The notes: a model not told the origin generated them from the letters alone. A stretch of DNA of 64,000 bases from an uncultured Lachnospiraceae bacterium (GCA_934899185.1 CAKXYI010000005.1:1-64000), one strand, 5' to 3'; shown: positions 46,405-56,106, numbered from the stretch's first letter. Program-made: numbers and translations.

Positions 46405-47910
46405 ATGTATAGTGTAGTAGTAGCGTTTAGTGTAGCAAGTGTCATGCTTTGTCTTGGTATGGTCATCAGGGCAAAAGTACCGTTTTTCAGACATATGCTC
46501 ATGCCAACAAGTGTGATAGGAGGTATTGTCGGATTGATCTTGATGAATACCTTGTTTAGTAAGATCGATCTTGGCGGAATGTCAACGACGGATTTCAGTA
46601 GTATCGTGGATGTGTTCTTTGTCATGTCTTTTATATCCATAGGTCTGACAGGAGGAAAGAAGAAAAAGAAACAGGAGGCGAAAGGATCCAAGGAAAAGAA
46701 AAAGAATGGTGCTTTCCGTGGTGCTATGGGAATGGCGCTGATCTGGTGTATTCTTTACGCGGTGCAACCATTGAGCGGTATTCTGGTCACGAGTCTTGCC
46801 GGAAAAGCAGTGGACATGGATCCCATGTATGGCATTTTAGTTCCCTTTGCTTTTTGCCAGGGACCCGGACAGGCATCAACCTATGGAAAACTGTTTGAAA
46901 ATACCTACGGATATGCCAATGCGGAAATGGTTGCCCTGACCTATGCAGTTATCGGTTTTATCGTCGCCTTTGGTATCGGTGTCCCGGTAGCGCGTTATGG
47001 TTTGAAGAAAGGAATCGCCAGAAATAACAGCAAGATCAATTCTTCCGTGGAACGTGGTTATTTCACACCGGAGGAACAGAGAGAACCCCTTGGCAAATCT
47101 ACGTTCCATAGCGGAAACATTGAAACTTTTGCGGCACACTTTGCCATTATGGGTGTTACCTATTTGCTGGCATTGGGTTTGGCAGCAATCATCCGTTTGA
47201 TCCCGGGAATCGGACCTACGTTTGCAGCCATGCTCTTTATGTGGGGCATGTTTGCGGCATATATCGTGAAATGGATCATGGAAAAACTGCATATCAGTTA
47301 TCTGATCAACAATGCTTTTCAGAGCAGGATCACCGGCTTTTTCTCAGATTATCTGGTTGTCAGTTCCTTTATGGCGATTCAGGTAGGCATTATTGGTAAG
47401 TGGATCCTTCCGATCATTATTGCCGGTATCATCATTGCCTTTGTTACCTTTTTCATCAGTCTATACTTTGGACAGAGGCTGGGCAGCGATCATGATTTTG
47501 AAAGAGTTTTGGGTGTGTATGGAACAAGTACCGGGACAACACCAAGCGGCTTGTCACTGGTGCGTATGGTGGATCCGAGATTACAGACAAGCACAGGAGC
47601 GGAACTGGGCGTTATGAATATGGGAATGCTATTTTCCACCCCGACCATGTTGTTCATCACCTTTGCAGGCTTGCATTACATTTCCCTGCCGATCGCGTGT
47701 GCCGGCATGTTTGCCACAATATTTGTATATCTCATTCTCCTCAAAGTATTTGGGGTATGGAAGAAACCAACCTTTACTTTGGCAAAGGGACGTATATCGG
47801 ATGGTGAAGGAAATGATGAGCAGAATGCTTCTTTGAAAGGTTATTTGAATGACATTGATATCAATGATGTCAGGGATGTAGAGTCTCTGGTAAGTAATAG
47901 TTTCCAGTAA
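46405..47910 (+). CDS. GltS-type sodium/glutamate symporter family protein
   Basis: The 501-residue membrane protein resembles GltS: two inverted halves, the segments FRHMLMPTSVIGGIVGLILMN and GTSTGTTPSGLSLVRMVDP, and CQGPGQASTYGKLF. A lysine-rich cytoplasmic loop (residues 84-100) and a C-terminal acidic extension of about 45 residues are unusual. It is the likely importer for the pathway's amino compound, or a glutamate carrier feeding the aminotransferase. AAAGGAGG precedes the ATG. Confidence 0.85.
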   Translation: MYSVVVAFSVASVMLCLGMVIRAKVPFFRHMLMPTSVIGGIVGLILMNTLFSKIDLGGMSTTDFSSIVDVFFVMSFISIGLTGGKKKKKQEAKGSKEKKKNGAFRGAMGMALIWCILYAVQPLSGILVTSLAGKAVDMDPMYGILVPFAFCQGPGQASTYGKLFENTYGYANAEMVALTYAVIGFIVAFGIGVPVARYGLKKGIARNNSKINSSVERGYFTPEEQREPLGKSTFHSGNIETFAAHFAIMGVTYLLALGLAAIIRLIPGIGPTFAAMLFMWGMFAAYIVKWIMEKLHISYLINNAFQSRITGFFSDYLVVSSFMAIQVGIIGKWILPIIIAGIIIAFVTFFISLYFGQRLGSDHDFERVLGVYGTSTGTTPSGLSLVRMVDPRLQTSTGAELGVMNMGMLFSTPTMLFITFAGLHYISLPIACAGMFATIFVYLILLKVFGVWKKPTFTLAKGRISDGEGNDEQNASLKGYLNDIDINDVRDVESLVSNSFQ

Positions 47911-47959
47911 GTTGAATGAAGAAAGAAGATGCCTGATTAGGTAATGGAGGAAGAGGATT

Positions 47960-48289
47960 ATGATGAAGATGATTTATGCAATCGTGAGACCGGAGAAAGC
48001 ATATGAGGTCAACAGGGCACTTGCAGAGGCTGGATTTGGGGCTTCTACAAAGTGGAGTGTCTCAGGAAGAGGAAAGCAGCATGGAATCCATGTGGGAGAC
48101 CTTGTATATGATGAAATGTCTAAGAATATCTTAATGATCGCCTGTGATGAGGAAGACAAGAATGAGATCATTGATGTGATCATGGATGCTGCTCAGACAG
48201 GAGAAGAAGGCAATTCCGGCGATGGCAGGATCTTTGTGTTACCTGTGGAAGAAGCATATACCATATCTTCCAGAAGCAAAGACGATTGA
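47960..48289 (+). CDS. P-II family nitrogen regulatory protein
   Basis: The 109-residue protein has the P-II frame: MIYAIVRPEKAYEVNRALAEAGFGAST, the nucleotide-site GRGKQHG, a T-loop shorter than in GlnB, and the C-terminal TGEEGNSGDGRIFVLPVEEA. The tyrosine uridylylation site is not obvious. P-II proteins sense ATP/ADP and 2-oxoglutarate and bind transporters or enzymes. It follows the symporter by 49 bases, a transporter-P-II pairing like amtB-glnK. Confidence 0.88.
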   Translation: MMKMIYAIVRPEKAYEVNRALAEAGFGASTKWSVSGRGKQHGIHVGDLVYDEMSKNILMIACDEEDKNEIIDVIMDAAQTGEEGNSGDGRIFVLPVEEAYTISSRSKDD

Positions 48290-48323
48290 TGACAAGAAGA
48301 CAGAAAGATAAGGCGGTGTTGGT

Positions 48324-49913
48324 ATGAGAAAAATTTATTGCAAGGGTGATATCATAACCATGGAGTCACGGGAAGACCAGCCATCAGCGGTTGTTACAGA
48401 GGACGATAAGATTCTTTTCGTGGGAACCTATGATGAGGCAAAAGATTTGTATGGCGATGCAGAAGTGGTGGATCTTGGTGGAAAAACACTTATGCCGGGC
48501 TTTATTGATCCGCACAGCCATTTCTTTCAGACTGCACAAAGTATTCATATGTGTGATCTTTCTGAGGCGGAAAGTTTTGCGGATATAGCGCGTATATTGA
48601 AGGAATATCAGGAGAAAAATCCGCAAATGGATGTGATTCTGGCAAGTGGATATGATCACAATTTTTTGCAGGAGCAGGCGCACCCAGATAAAGCGGTACT
48701 GGATCAGGTTTCGGAGGAGCATCCTATTTTTATATCCCATGTTTCGGGACATATGGGCGTGGCAAATTCGGTTTTGCTAAAGATGGCTGGGATCTCTGAC
48801 GATTCAAAGGACCCGGCCGGTGGAAAATTTGGAAGAGATGCTGCGGGAAAAGTGAACGGATACATAGAAGAAGTTCCAGCACTCATGCATGTCTTTGGCG
48901 CAGTAATGCCGTTGATACAAGTGGATATGCCTTCACAGATCAGACAGGCGCAGGATATGTATTTTCGTTATGGCATCACGACGGCACAAGAGGGAGCGGC
49001 ATCAAAAGATGGTTTTACCGCCTTAGCGGCACTGGCAAAAAATGGATTGCTCAATATGGATGTCGTAGCCTATATCATGGATGAGGATTATGCCCAGACG
49101 GCAGAACTCTATGCGGATTATACCAAGGGCAGATATCAGGATCATGTAAAGATCGGAGGATCTAAGATCATATTGGATGGCTCTCCACAGGGAAAATCAG
49201 CCTGGCTATCCAAACCATACGAAAATGAAAAAACTTACTGTGGCTATCCGTCGCATGACCTGGAGTATGTGAAAAATGCATGTAGGAAGGCGGTCGAAGG
49301 GCAGTATCAGATATTGGCACATTGTAATGGCGATGCAGCATCGGAACAGTTCATTGATGCCTATGCGAGTGCAGTCAGGGATTGTGGATCGCAAGCGGAG
49401 AAACCTTCCATACGTCCTGTCATGATACACTGTCAGACGGTGAGAGACGATCAGTTAGATCGTATGGTCGCCCTGCAAATGATCCCATCTGTTTTTGTGG
49501 GACACATTTATTATTGGGGCGATGTGCATCTGAAAAATCTGGGGCAGGAGCGCGCAGAACGCATCAGCCCGCTTGCTTCCATGCGAAAGAGGGATCTGGC
49601 TTATAATCTGCATCAGGATACGCCTGTTACAAAGCCGGATATGATGCATACGATCTGGTGCGCAGTCAATCGGCTTACCAGAAGTGGGAGGACGCTGGGA
49701 GCAGATCAGTGTATCTCTGTATACGATGCCTTAAAGGGAGTGACGATCCATGCGGCATATGAGTATGGGGAAGAACAAGAAAAGGGCAGCCTGTGCGCAG
49801 GAAAAAAAGCGGACATGGTCATTCTGTCGGAAAATCCCTTAAAGGTTGATCCAATCCGGTTAAAGGACATCAAAGTCATGGGAACGATCAAAGATGGGGT
49901 GAAACGATACTAA
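48324..49913 (+). CDS. YtcJ-like metal-dependent amidohydrolase (amidohydrolase_3 family)
   Basis: The 529-residue enzyme has the N-terminal beta sandwich, metal motif GFIDPHSHFF, a later ILAHCNGDAASEQFIDAY metal histidine region, and a C-terminal KKADMVILSENPL segment. It is likely to hydrolyse an amide or related bond, perhaps releasing the amine used by the aminotransferase. The substrate is unknown. It is the last gene of the operon before a large hairpin. Confidence 0.85.
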   Translation: MRKIYCKGDIITMESREDQPSAVVTEDDKILFVGTYDEAKDLYGDAEVVDLGGKTLMPGFIDPHSHFFQTAQSIHMCDLSEAESFADIARILKEYQEKNPQMDVILASGYDHNFLQEQAHPDKAVLDQVSEEHPIFISHVSGHMGVANSVLLKMAGISDDSKDPAGGKFGRDAAGKVNGYIEEVPALMHVFGAVMPLIQVDMPSQIRQAQDMYFRYGITTAQEGAASKDGFTALAALAKNGLLNMDVVAYIMDEDYAQTAELYADYTKGRYQDHVKIGGSKIILDGSPQGKSAWLSKPYENEKTYCGYPSHDLEYVKNACRKAVEGQYQILAHCNGDAASEQFIDAYASAVRDCGSQAEKPSIRPVMIHCQTVRDDQLDRMVALQMIPSVFVGHIYYWGDVHLKNLGQERAERISPLASMRKRDLAYNLHQDTPVTKPDMMHTIWCAVNRLTRSGRTLGADQCISVYDALKGVTIHAAYEYGEEQEKGSLCAGKKADMVILSENPLKVDPIRLKDIKVMGTIKDGVKRY

Positions 49914-49941
49914 ATGCCAGCTACAAACATTGCAATTTCAG

Positions 49942-49996
49942 ACGCTTTCGTATATCATAAAACTAGATTTTTATGGTATGCGGAGGCGTTCTTTTT
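49942..49996 (+). promoter_or_regulatory. Terminator-like hairpin enclosing the xpaC ribosome site
   Basis: Bases 49942-49962 pair almost throughout with 49969-49989 (closing ACGC/GCGT, inner CATAAAA/TTTTATG), then TCTTTTT. The GGAGG ribosome site of the next gene (49982-49986) is buried in the 3' arm. It can act as terminator for the preceding operon and as a translational lock for read-through transcripts. Confidence 0.75.
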
Positions 49997-51286
49997 ATGG
50001 CAGATAATAATTGGGATGATTTGGGCGAAGAATTAAAAGAGGCGGTCAATGATGCGATCAACAGTGGAGACTTTGGAGATCTGGCGGGTTCCATCGGTGA
50101 TATGGTCAATGGCGCACTCTACTCATTTAGTAAAGGGGTATCTTCTTCTATGCGTGATGCCTCCCAAAGAGCAAATGACAGAAGTCGTATGGCGGGCGAT
50201 ATGGGACGTATGGCAGGCAATATGGGGCGCATGGCTGGTGGCATGGGCAGAGCCTTCGGGCAAGCGGCGGCCCAGATGGCAGGCGGTGTTGCGCAGATGG
50301 CAAATGACATGAGCGCACGTCAGCAGGCGGACATGGCAGCAAGTCAGGGACTTCCTCTTTATGACAAGAGCCCGGCAAAGGCATCCTGTGTCCTGATGAT
50401 GGCGATCGGTTATCCCATCATGGGCGTTGGTATTTTCTTTTCAGCCGTGATGGCATTTGCATTTGGCGTCGCCGGATCCTATTTCTTGGCACCGCTGATT
50501 TTATTTCTTGCCATGGCAGTTGGCGGTACGGCACTGGGGATCGGTGGCACCAACAAGTTTAAAATGCTCAGTCGTTTTTCAAAATATACCTATCGTTTGG
50601 AGGAGCATGCATACATATCTGTGGAGGAACTGGCAAAAAAGGTTGGCAAATCTGTAGACTATACAATGAAGGATCTGGAGAAGATGATCGGACAGCATCT
50701 TTTCTACCAGGCACATCTGGACTATGATAATAAATATCTGATCTTATCAGACCGCACTTATGAGCAGTACCAGATGGCACGCGAGGACTTCAAAAAGGAA
50801 GAGGCCAAGAAGAAGGAAAAAGAGGCAGAAGAAGACAAGTTGCCGGAAGAATGCCGCAAACTCATTGCGGAGGGACAGCGTTATGTCGCCCATATCAGAG
50901 AGTGCAACGATGCCATTCCGGGTGAAGAGATCTCCCGCAAACTGGATAAGATGGAACAACTGGTACAACGTATTTTTGATGAAGTCAAGATCCATCCGGA
51001 GGTAGCAGGAGACCTGCACAAGATGATGGAATACTATCTGCCGATGACGGAAAAGTTATTAGACTCTTACCGCGAACTGGATGCGCAGCCGGTAGCCGGT
51101 GAGAATGTGACCAAGACCAAGCATGAGATTGAAGATGCCGTGGATTCATTAAACGTGGCATTTGAAAAATTGCTGGACTCTTTATTTGCAGACCGTGCAT
51201 GGGATATTTCTTCCGATATCTCGGTGCTCAACACCATGTTGGCACAGGAAGGTTTGAAAGAAGACGATTTTTCAGCAAAGAAATAG
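49997..51286 (+). CDS. xpaC: XpaC-like protein (5-bromo-4-chloroindolyl phosphate hydrolysis family)
   Basis: The 429-residue protein starts at ATG 49997, ten bases after GGAGG. The N-terminal third carries short repeats RMAGDMG/RMAGNMG/RMAGGMG and alanine/methionine-rich helices. Two membrane helices follow (about 130-180), then a SVEELAKKVGKSVDYTMKDLEKMI helix-turn-helix-like segment and a long charged helical C-terminus. XpaC proteins are encoded with TelA; despite the name, a phosphatase role is not established. Confidence 0.82.
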   Translation: MADNNWDDLGEELKEAVNDAINSGDFGDLAGSIGDMVNGALYSFSKGVSSSMRDASQRANDRSRMAGDMGRMAGNMGRMAGGMGRAFGQAAAQMAGGVAQMANDMSARQQADMAASQGLPLYDKSPAKASCVLMMAIGYPIMGVGIFFSAVMAFAFGVAGSYFLAPLILFLAMAVGGTALGIGGTNKFKMLSRFSKYTYRLEEHAYISVEELAKKVGKSVDYTMKDLEKMIGQHLFYQAHLDYDNKYLILSDRTYEQYQMAREDFKKEEAKKKEKEAEEDKLPEECRKLIAEGQRYVAHIRECNDAIPGEEISRKLDKMEQLVQRIFDEVKIHPEVAGDLHKMMEYYLPMTEKLLDSYRELDAQPVAGENVTKTKHEIEDAVDSLNVAFEKLLDSLFADRAWDISSDISVLNTMLAQEGLKEDDFSAKK

Positions 51287-51317
51287 AACATAAATAAAAA
51301 GGACAAGGAGAAGAGAC

Positions 51318-52469
51318 ATGGGAGAAGAATTTAAGGATTTTACGACAACGCCTACACTGACATTTGGAGAGACACCGGACGCGCAGGAATTGCCGAGCAC
51401 AGTTGCAGAGGAGACAGAGGTTGTAGCAGATCCGGCATTTAATGAGAATAATCTGACAGCAGAAGAAAAGAAGATGGTGGAGGACTTTTCACAGAAGATC
51501 GATCTGCACAACTCACAGGCTATCCTGCAGTATGGCGCAGGAACCCAGAAAAAGATGGCTGATTTTTCCGAAAATGCCTTGAAAAATGTACGCACCAAGG
51601 ATATGGGCGAAGTCGGAGATATGTTATCCGGTCTGGTCGTGGAACTCAAGAGTTTTGAGATTACTGAAGAGGACAAGGGAATTTTAGGGCTCTTTAAAAA
51701 GTCTGCCAACAAAGTGACCGGCCTCAAGGCAAAGTATGACAAGACCGAGACCAATGTCAACAATGTATGTCAGGCATTGGAAAAGCATCAGGTAACACTG
51801 ATGAAGGATATTGCACTTTTGGATAAGATGTATGATGCCAACCTTTCCTATTTCAAGGAATTATCCATGTATATTATCGCTGGCAAGCAGAAATTGGAAG
51901 AAGTCAGAAATGGGGAACTTGCAGAAGCCAAGGCAAAGGCACAGGCAAGCAATCTGCCAGAGGATGCACAGGCAGCCAAGGATATCGAGGCCATGTGCGA
52001 CCGTTTCGAGAAGAAACTGCATGATCTGGAACTGACCCGTATGATCTCGATCCAGACAGCACCGCAGATCCGCTTGGTACAGAACAATGACACCATGATG
52101 GCAGAAAAAATCCAGTCAACATTGGTCAACACCATTCCGCTTTGGAAGAGCCAGATGGTACTTGCCCTTGGTATCGAACATTCCAATCAGGCAGCCAAGG
52201 CACAACGTGAAGTGACCGATGTTACCAATGAACTGCTCAAGAAGAATGCAGATCTCTTAAAGACTGCATCTGTCGAGACAGCCAAGGAGTCCGAGCGTGG
52301 TATCGTGGATATGGAGACTTTACAGCACACCAACGAGACTTTGATCTCAACCTTTGACGAAGTCATGAAGATCCAGGAGGATGGACGTGCAAAGAGACAG
52401 GCGGCTGAGCAGGAAATGCAGCGTCTGGAGACAGAACTCAAGAACAAGATGTTGGAAGTTCGCGGATAA
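51318..52469 (+). CDS. telA: TelA-like toxic anion resistance protein
   Basis: The 383-residue, largely helical protein matches the TelA family: SQAILQYGAGTQKKMADFSE, TGLKAKYDKTETNVNNVCQALEKHQ, and TIPLWKSQMVLALGIEHSN. TelA proteins are linked to tellurite and cell-envelope stress resistance. It follows xpaC by 31 bases, a conserved pair, with AAGGAGAAGAG upstream. Confidence 0.93.
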   Translation: MGEEFKDFTTTPTLTFGETPDAQELPSTVAEETEVVADPAFNENNLTAEEKKMVEDFSQKIDLHNSQAILQYGAGTQKKMADFSENALKNVRTKDMGEVGDMLSGLVVELKSFEITEEDKGILGLFKKSANKVTGLKAKYDKTETNVNNVCQALEKHQVTLMKDIALLDKMYDANLSYFKELSMYIIAGKQKLEEVRNGELAEAKAKAQASNLPEDAQAAKDIEAMCDRFEKKLHDLELTRMISIQTAPQIRLVQNNDTMMAEKIQSTLVNTIPLWKSQMVLALGIEHSNQAAKAQREVTDVTNELLKKNADLLKTASVETAKESERGIVDMETLQHTNETLISTFDEVMKIQEDGRAKRQAAEQEMQRLETELKNKMLEVRG

Positions 52470-52479
52470 TAAAAAAGAG

Positions 52480-52512
52480 GTGTCACATGCTGTTTGGCGT
52501 GTGGCACTTTAT
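52480..52512 (+). terminator. Probable terminator after telA
   Basis: GTGTCACATGC (52480-52490) pairs imperfectly with GCGTGTGGCAC (52497-52507), followed by TTTATAG. Confidence 0.6.
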
Positions 52513-52577
52513 AGTTATAGGAAAATGCAGATGGTCTTTGCATAATATTTACAAAAGAATGAAAAGAGGCAGTATAG

Positions 52578-53429
52578 ATGATGACATTATGTAAGGTTTT
52601 AGGAATATTGATTATTGTAGTGGTGGTCTTGTATTTACTTATGATCATGCCGCGCATGATAAAACGTCCGGATTTTACACCCTTTCAAGGGCGTTTGTAT
52701 GCTCACCGTGGTTTGCATGACAATGAGACCAATGCGCCGGAAAATTCCCTAAATGCTTTTCAAAAGGCAGTGGATGCCGGATACGGGATCGAACTGGATG
52801 TGCAGTTGACCAAGGATGAGAAAATGGTCGTATGCCATGATTTTGACTTGAAGCGTATCTGTGGAGCAGATGTCAAAGTACGCGATCTGACCTTTGAAGA
52901 CTTGCAGGGCTATCATATCTGCAAGTCTGACCAGACCATTCCGACCTTTGAAGAAGTCCTGCGCCTGATCGACGGCAAGGTGCCGCTCATCATTGAATAC
53001 AAGGTGCCGGGCATGAGCATCAAGGTATGCGAGATGGCGGATGCCCTGTTACAGAACTATAAGGGGCTTTACTGTGTCGAGTCATTCCATCCATTAGCTG
53101 TGCTCTGGTATCGCCGCAACCGCAAAGAGATCGTGCGTGGTATCTTATCCGACTCCTACATAAAAGAGGGCATGACCGAGATGCCAAAGATTGTTTACGG
53201 CATCACGCATCATATGCTGGTCAATTTTCTGATCAGCCCGGATTTTATTGCTTATCATCATAAGTATTACAAGGATCTGTCGCGTACCTTATGCCGCAAA
53301 CTCTATCATGCACCGGCAGTGGCATGGACGATCAAGAGCCAGCAGCAGTTGGAAGATCGTAAGGATGATTTCGACATCTTTATTTTCGATTCCTTCCTGC
53401 CAAAAGACGGACCGGTCTTTAGAAATTAG
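52578..53429 (+). CDS. Membrane-anchored glycerophosphodiester phosphodiesterase
   Basis: The 283-residue protein has an N-terminal membrane helix (about 5-24) and a GDPD TIM barrel: AHRGLHDNETNAPENSLNAFQKAV with the catalytic histidine and arginine, GIELDVQLTKDEKMVVCHDFDL with metal ligands, and EYKVPG. It hydrolyses glycerophosphodiesters from phospholipid or teichoic acid turnover to glycerol-3-phosphate and an alcohol. Single gene between xpaC-telA and the rhamnosidase. Confidence 0.93.
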   Translation: MMTLCKVLGILIIVVVVLYLLMIMPRMIKRPDFTPFQGRLYAHRGLHDNETNAPENSLNAFQKAVDAGYGIELDVQLTKDEKMVVCHDFDLKRICGADVKVRDLTFEDLQGYHICKSDQTIPTFEEVLRLIDGKVPLIIEYKVPGMSIKVCEMADALLQNYKGLYCVESFHPLAVLWYRRNRKEIVRGILSDSYIKEGMTEMPKIVYGITHHMLVNFLISPDFIAYHHKYYKDLSRTLCRKLYHAPAVAWTIKSQQQLEDRKDDFDIFIFDSFLPKDGPVFRN

Positions 53430-53493
53430 GCAAAGATAAGCAATATTCCGACAGAAAAACAAAATATTTAAAAGCCCAGGACTTGTGGACTCC

Positions 53494-53543
53494 TATAATA
53501 AACTTATCGTATCAGAGAGATGACGAGTTTCGTTAGAGATAAG
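53494..53543 (+). promoter_or_regulatory. Promoter element and leader hairpin of the rhamnosidase gene
   Basis: TATAAT (53494-53499) is a perfect -10 box with no good -35, as expected for an activated promoter. CTTATC (53503-53508) pairs with GATAAG (53538-53543) just downstream. Confidence 0.45.
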
Positions 53544-53559
53544 CAAAAAGGAGAGAAGT

Positions 53560-56106
53560 ATGAAAGCAATCAGATTACGTTGTGAACACATGGAAAATCC
53601 ATTGGGAATTGATGTGCAAAATCCATGTCTTTCCTGGATCTGTCAGGATGGTATGCACCAGACTGCCTATGAGATCGAGGCAAAGACTGGCGAAGATGTC
53701 ATATACAACAGCGGCAAGGTAGCAAGTGACAGCATGAATGTCATGCTGGAGGCAGATCTTGCCAGCAGACAGCAGGTCGTCTGGCATGTACGCCTGTGGG
53801 ATGAAAAGGATGTCTGCGGCGAGTGGAGTCGGGATGCTCATTTTGAGTTGGGGATCACCAAGGCAGATCAGTTCGTAGCAAAATGGATCAACCCGGAAGG
53901 ACAGGTCAATACGGACGAGATGCAGCCGGTATCTTATCTGCGCAAGACCTTTACCTTTGACGGAAATGCAAAAGATGCCAGAGCCTATGTCAGCGCACAT
54001 GGTATTTATGAGGTCAAGATCAATGGCAAGCGCGTGGGCGATTTTGTCCTTGCGCCGGGAACATCTTCCTATGACAAGCAGATGCCGTATCAGACCTATG
54101 ATGTGACAGATCTTTTGGAAAATGGAGAAAATACCATTACAGCAGAATTGGCAGATGGCTGGTATCGCAGTTATTCCGGTGTTGACGGAGACAGAAATCT
54201 TTTCGGCACCGAACTTGCTTTTTTCTTCCAGTTGGAAAATGCAGGACAGGTCATCTGTATTTCGGATGAGACATGGGAGGCTTCTCAGGCAGGCCCCCTT
54301 CGTCAGGCAGATATGCAGATGGGCGAGGTCTATGATGCTAGAAAAGAAGAAGTTTCAGACTGGCATGGGGTCAAACTTGCGGACGTGGATACTTCCTTAT
54401 TAAAGGCGACCAACAGTGTCCCGGTGCAGGAGCATGAGCATTTTGAAGGAAAGATCATGACAAGTCCAAATGGCGAAACCGTGATCAATTATGGACAGAA
54501 TTTAGCAGGTTATATCTGTTTTACCATAGAGGCGCATGAAGGCGACCGCCTTATCTTGACACACGGCGAGACACTGGATGAGAACGGCAATTTTACGGCA
54601 GAGAATTTTCAGGATCGTAAGCGTCACAAGGGCGGCGGGACCGAGCAGAAGGTTACTTTTATCTGTAAAGAGGGAAAGAATACCTATCATACCAAATTCT
54701 CTGCCTGGGGCTTCCAATATGCTAAGGTGGAGACTGATATCGACCTGAGCACCGCGCATTTTGAATCTATTGCCGTGTATTCCGCTATGGAACAGATCGG
54801 ACAATTCTCCTGTGGCAATGCAGATGTCAATCAGTTGGTGCACAACAGTATCTGGAGCCAGAAGTCAAACTTCTGTGATGTGCCAACGGACTGTCCGACC
54901 AGAGAACGTGCAGCATGGACAGGGGATGCCGGCGTATTCGTAGATACCGGTATTTTCCTTGAGGATTGCTACAGCATCTACCGCAAGTGGCTGGGTGAGT
55001 GCCGCCTTATGCAGTATGATGACGGAAAAATAGCAAACATTGCACCACTGAACAGCAAGCCGAGTTTCTTCTCCGGGTTGCTCTCCGGTTCGACCGGTTG
55101 GGGCGATGCCAGCATCATCGTACCTTATGCGCTTTACAAGCGTTATGACGATGTGCGTATTTTGGAAGAAAACTACGATATGATGAAAAAATGGTATGCT
55201 TTCCTCGAAGATCGTGCCAAGAAAAAAGACATCAAGAAGATCTTCAAAAAGAAGAGCCCATACCGCGATTATACGATCGAGACAGGTATCGACTATGGTG
55301 AGTGGTGTGAGCCGGGCGTAGACTCTGCGTCCTTGATGGGAAAGACACCGGTCGATTCTGCTACCGCATATTTTGCACATTCCGGCAAGATGTTATCTGA
55401 GATCGCGCAGATCTTAGGACATGAGGACGAGGCAAAACACTATGCAGAAGTCTCCGAAAAGGCAACCCTTGCATTTCGTGATGCAGCGACAGAAAATGGC
55501 AGGATCACGGGCGAGCGTCAGGCACCGTATGTCAGAGCCGTTGCTTTTGATCTTTTGACGGAGGAAGACAAGAAGCAGGCGGTCGAAGACCTGAATGCTC
55601 TTGTAGTCAAGAATGATTATCACTTGAACACCGGTTTCTTGAGTACGCCGTTCCTTTGTCAGGTCTTGGCTGAAAACGGACATACCGACACGGCTTACCG
55701 TCTGCTTTTGCAGGATACGGCACCGAGTTGGCTTTATGAGGTGAAAAAGGGTGCCAATACCATCTGGGAGACATGGGATGGTATCAACGAAAAGGGAGAA
55801 CCACACGCGTCTTTGAACCATTATTCCTATGGTGCTATCTGCGGCTGGCTCTTTGGCGGCGTCTGCGGTATCCACTTAGAGAATAAACATGTCAGCATCC
55901 ATCCATACCCGGACGCATCCTTGGGTTATGCACATGCAGAGTATATCTCTCCGGTCGGCAAGATCGTCAGTGCTTGGAAATATGAAGGGGATGGCATTAT
56001 TCATTATAACTTTGAGATCCCGGCGAATGTGACAGCGGAAGTCTGCTTGGAGGACGGACAGAAAGTGACCTTGGAAGCAGGAAAACATGAACTTGTATCA
56101 AAGTAA
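53560..56106 (+). CDS. Alpha-L-rhamnosidase (GH78)
   Basis: The 848-residue enzyme has the GH78 layout: N-terminal beta sandwiches, the accessory domain YVSAHGIYEVKINGKRVGDFVLAPG, and an (alpha/alpha)6 barrel with the signature DCPTRERAAWTGDAG starting near residue 444 and ETWDGINEKGEPHASLNHYSYGA. There is no signal peptide, so it is cytoplasmic and would act on imported rhamnosides. It appears monocistronic; the convergent AraC-family gene is a candidate regulator. Confidence 0.95.
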   Translation: MKAIRLRCEHMENPLGIDVQNPCLSWICQDGMHQTAYEIEAKTGEDVIYNSGKVASDSMNVMLEADLASRQQVVWHVRLWDEKDVCGEWSRDAHFELGITKADQFVAKWINPEGQVNTDEMQPVSYLRKTFTFDGNAKDARAYVSAHGIYEVKINGKRVGDFVLAPGTSSYDKQMPYQTYDVTDLLENGENTITAELADGWYRSYSGVDGDRNLFGTELAFFFQLENAGQVICISDETWEASQAGPLRQADMQMGEVYDARKEEVSDWHGVKLADVDTSLLKATNSVPVQEHEHFEGKIMTSPNGETVINYGQNLAGYICFTIEAHEGDRLILTHGETLDENGNFTAENFQDRKRHKGGGTEQKVTFICKEGKNTYHTKFSAWGFQYAKVETDIDLSTAHFESIAVYSAMEQIGQFSCGNADVNQLVHNSIWSQKSNFCDVPTDCPTRERAAWTGDAGVFVDTGIFLEDCYSIYRKWLGECRLMQYDDGKIANIAPLNSKPSFFSGLLSGSTGWGDASIIVPYALYKRYDDVRILEENYDMMKKWYAFLEDRAKKKDIKKIFKKKSPYRDYTIETGIDYGEWCEPGVDSASLMGKTPVDSATAYFAHSGKMLSEIAQILGHEDEAKHYAEVSEKATLAFRDAATENGRITGERQAPYVRAVAFDLLTEEDKKQAVEDLNALVVKNDYHLNTGFLSTPFLCQVLAENGHTDTAYRLLLQDTAPSWLYEVKKGANTIWETWDGINEKGEPHASLNHYSYGAICGWLFGGVCGIHLENKHVSIHPYPDASLGYAHAEYISPVGKIVSAWKYEGDGIIHYNFEIPANVTAEVCLEDGQKVTLEAGKHELVSK

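Noticed and set aside
49973..49996. Upstream start for XpaC
   Set aside because: The extra eight codons lie inside the hairpin and on the ribosome site for ATG 49997.
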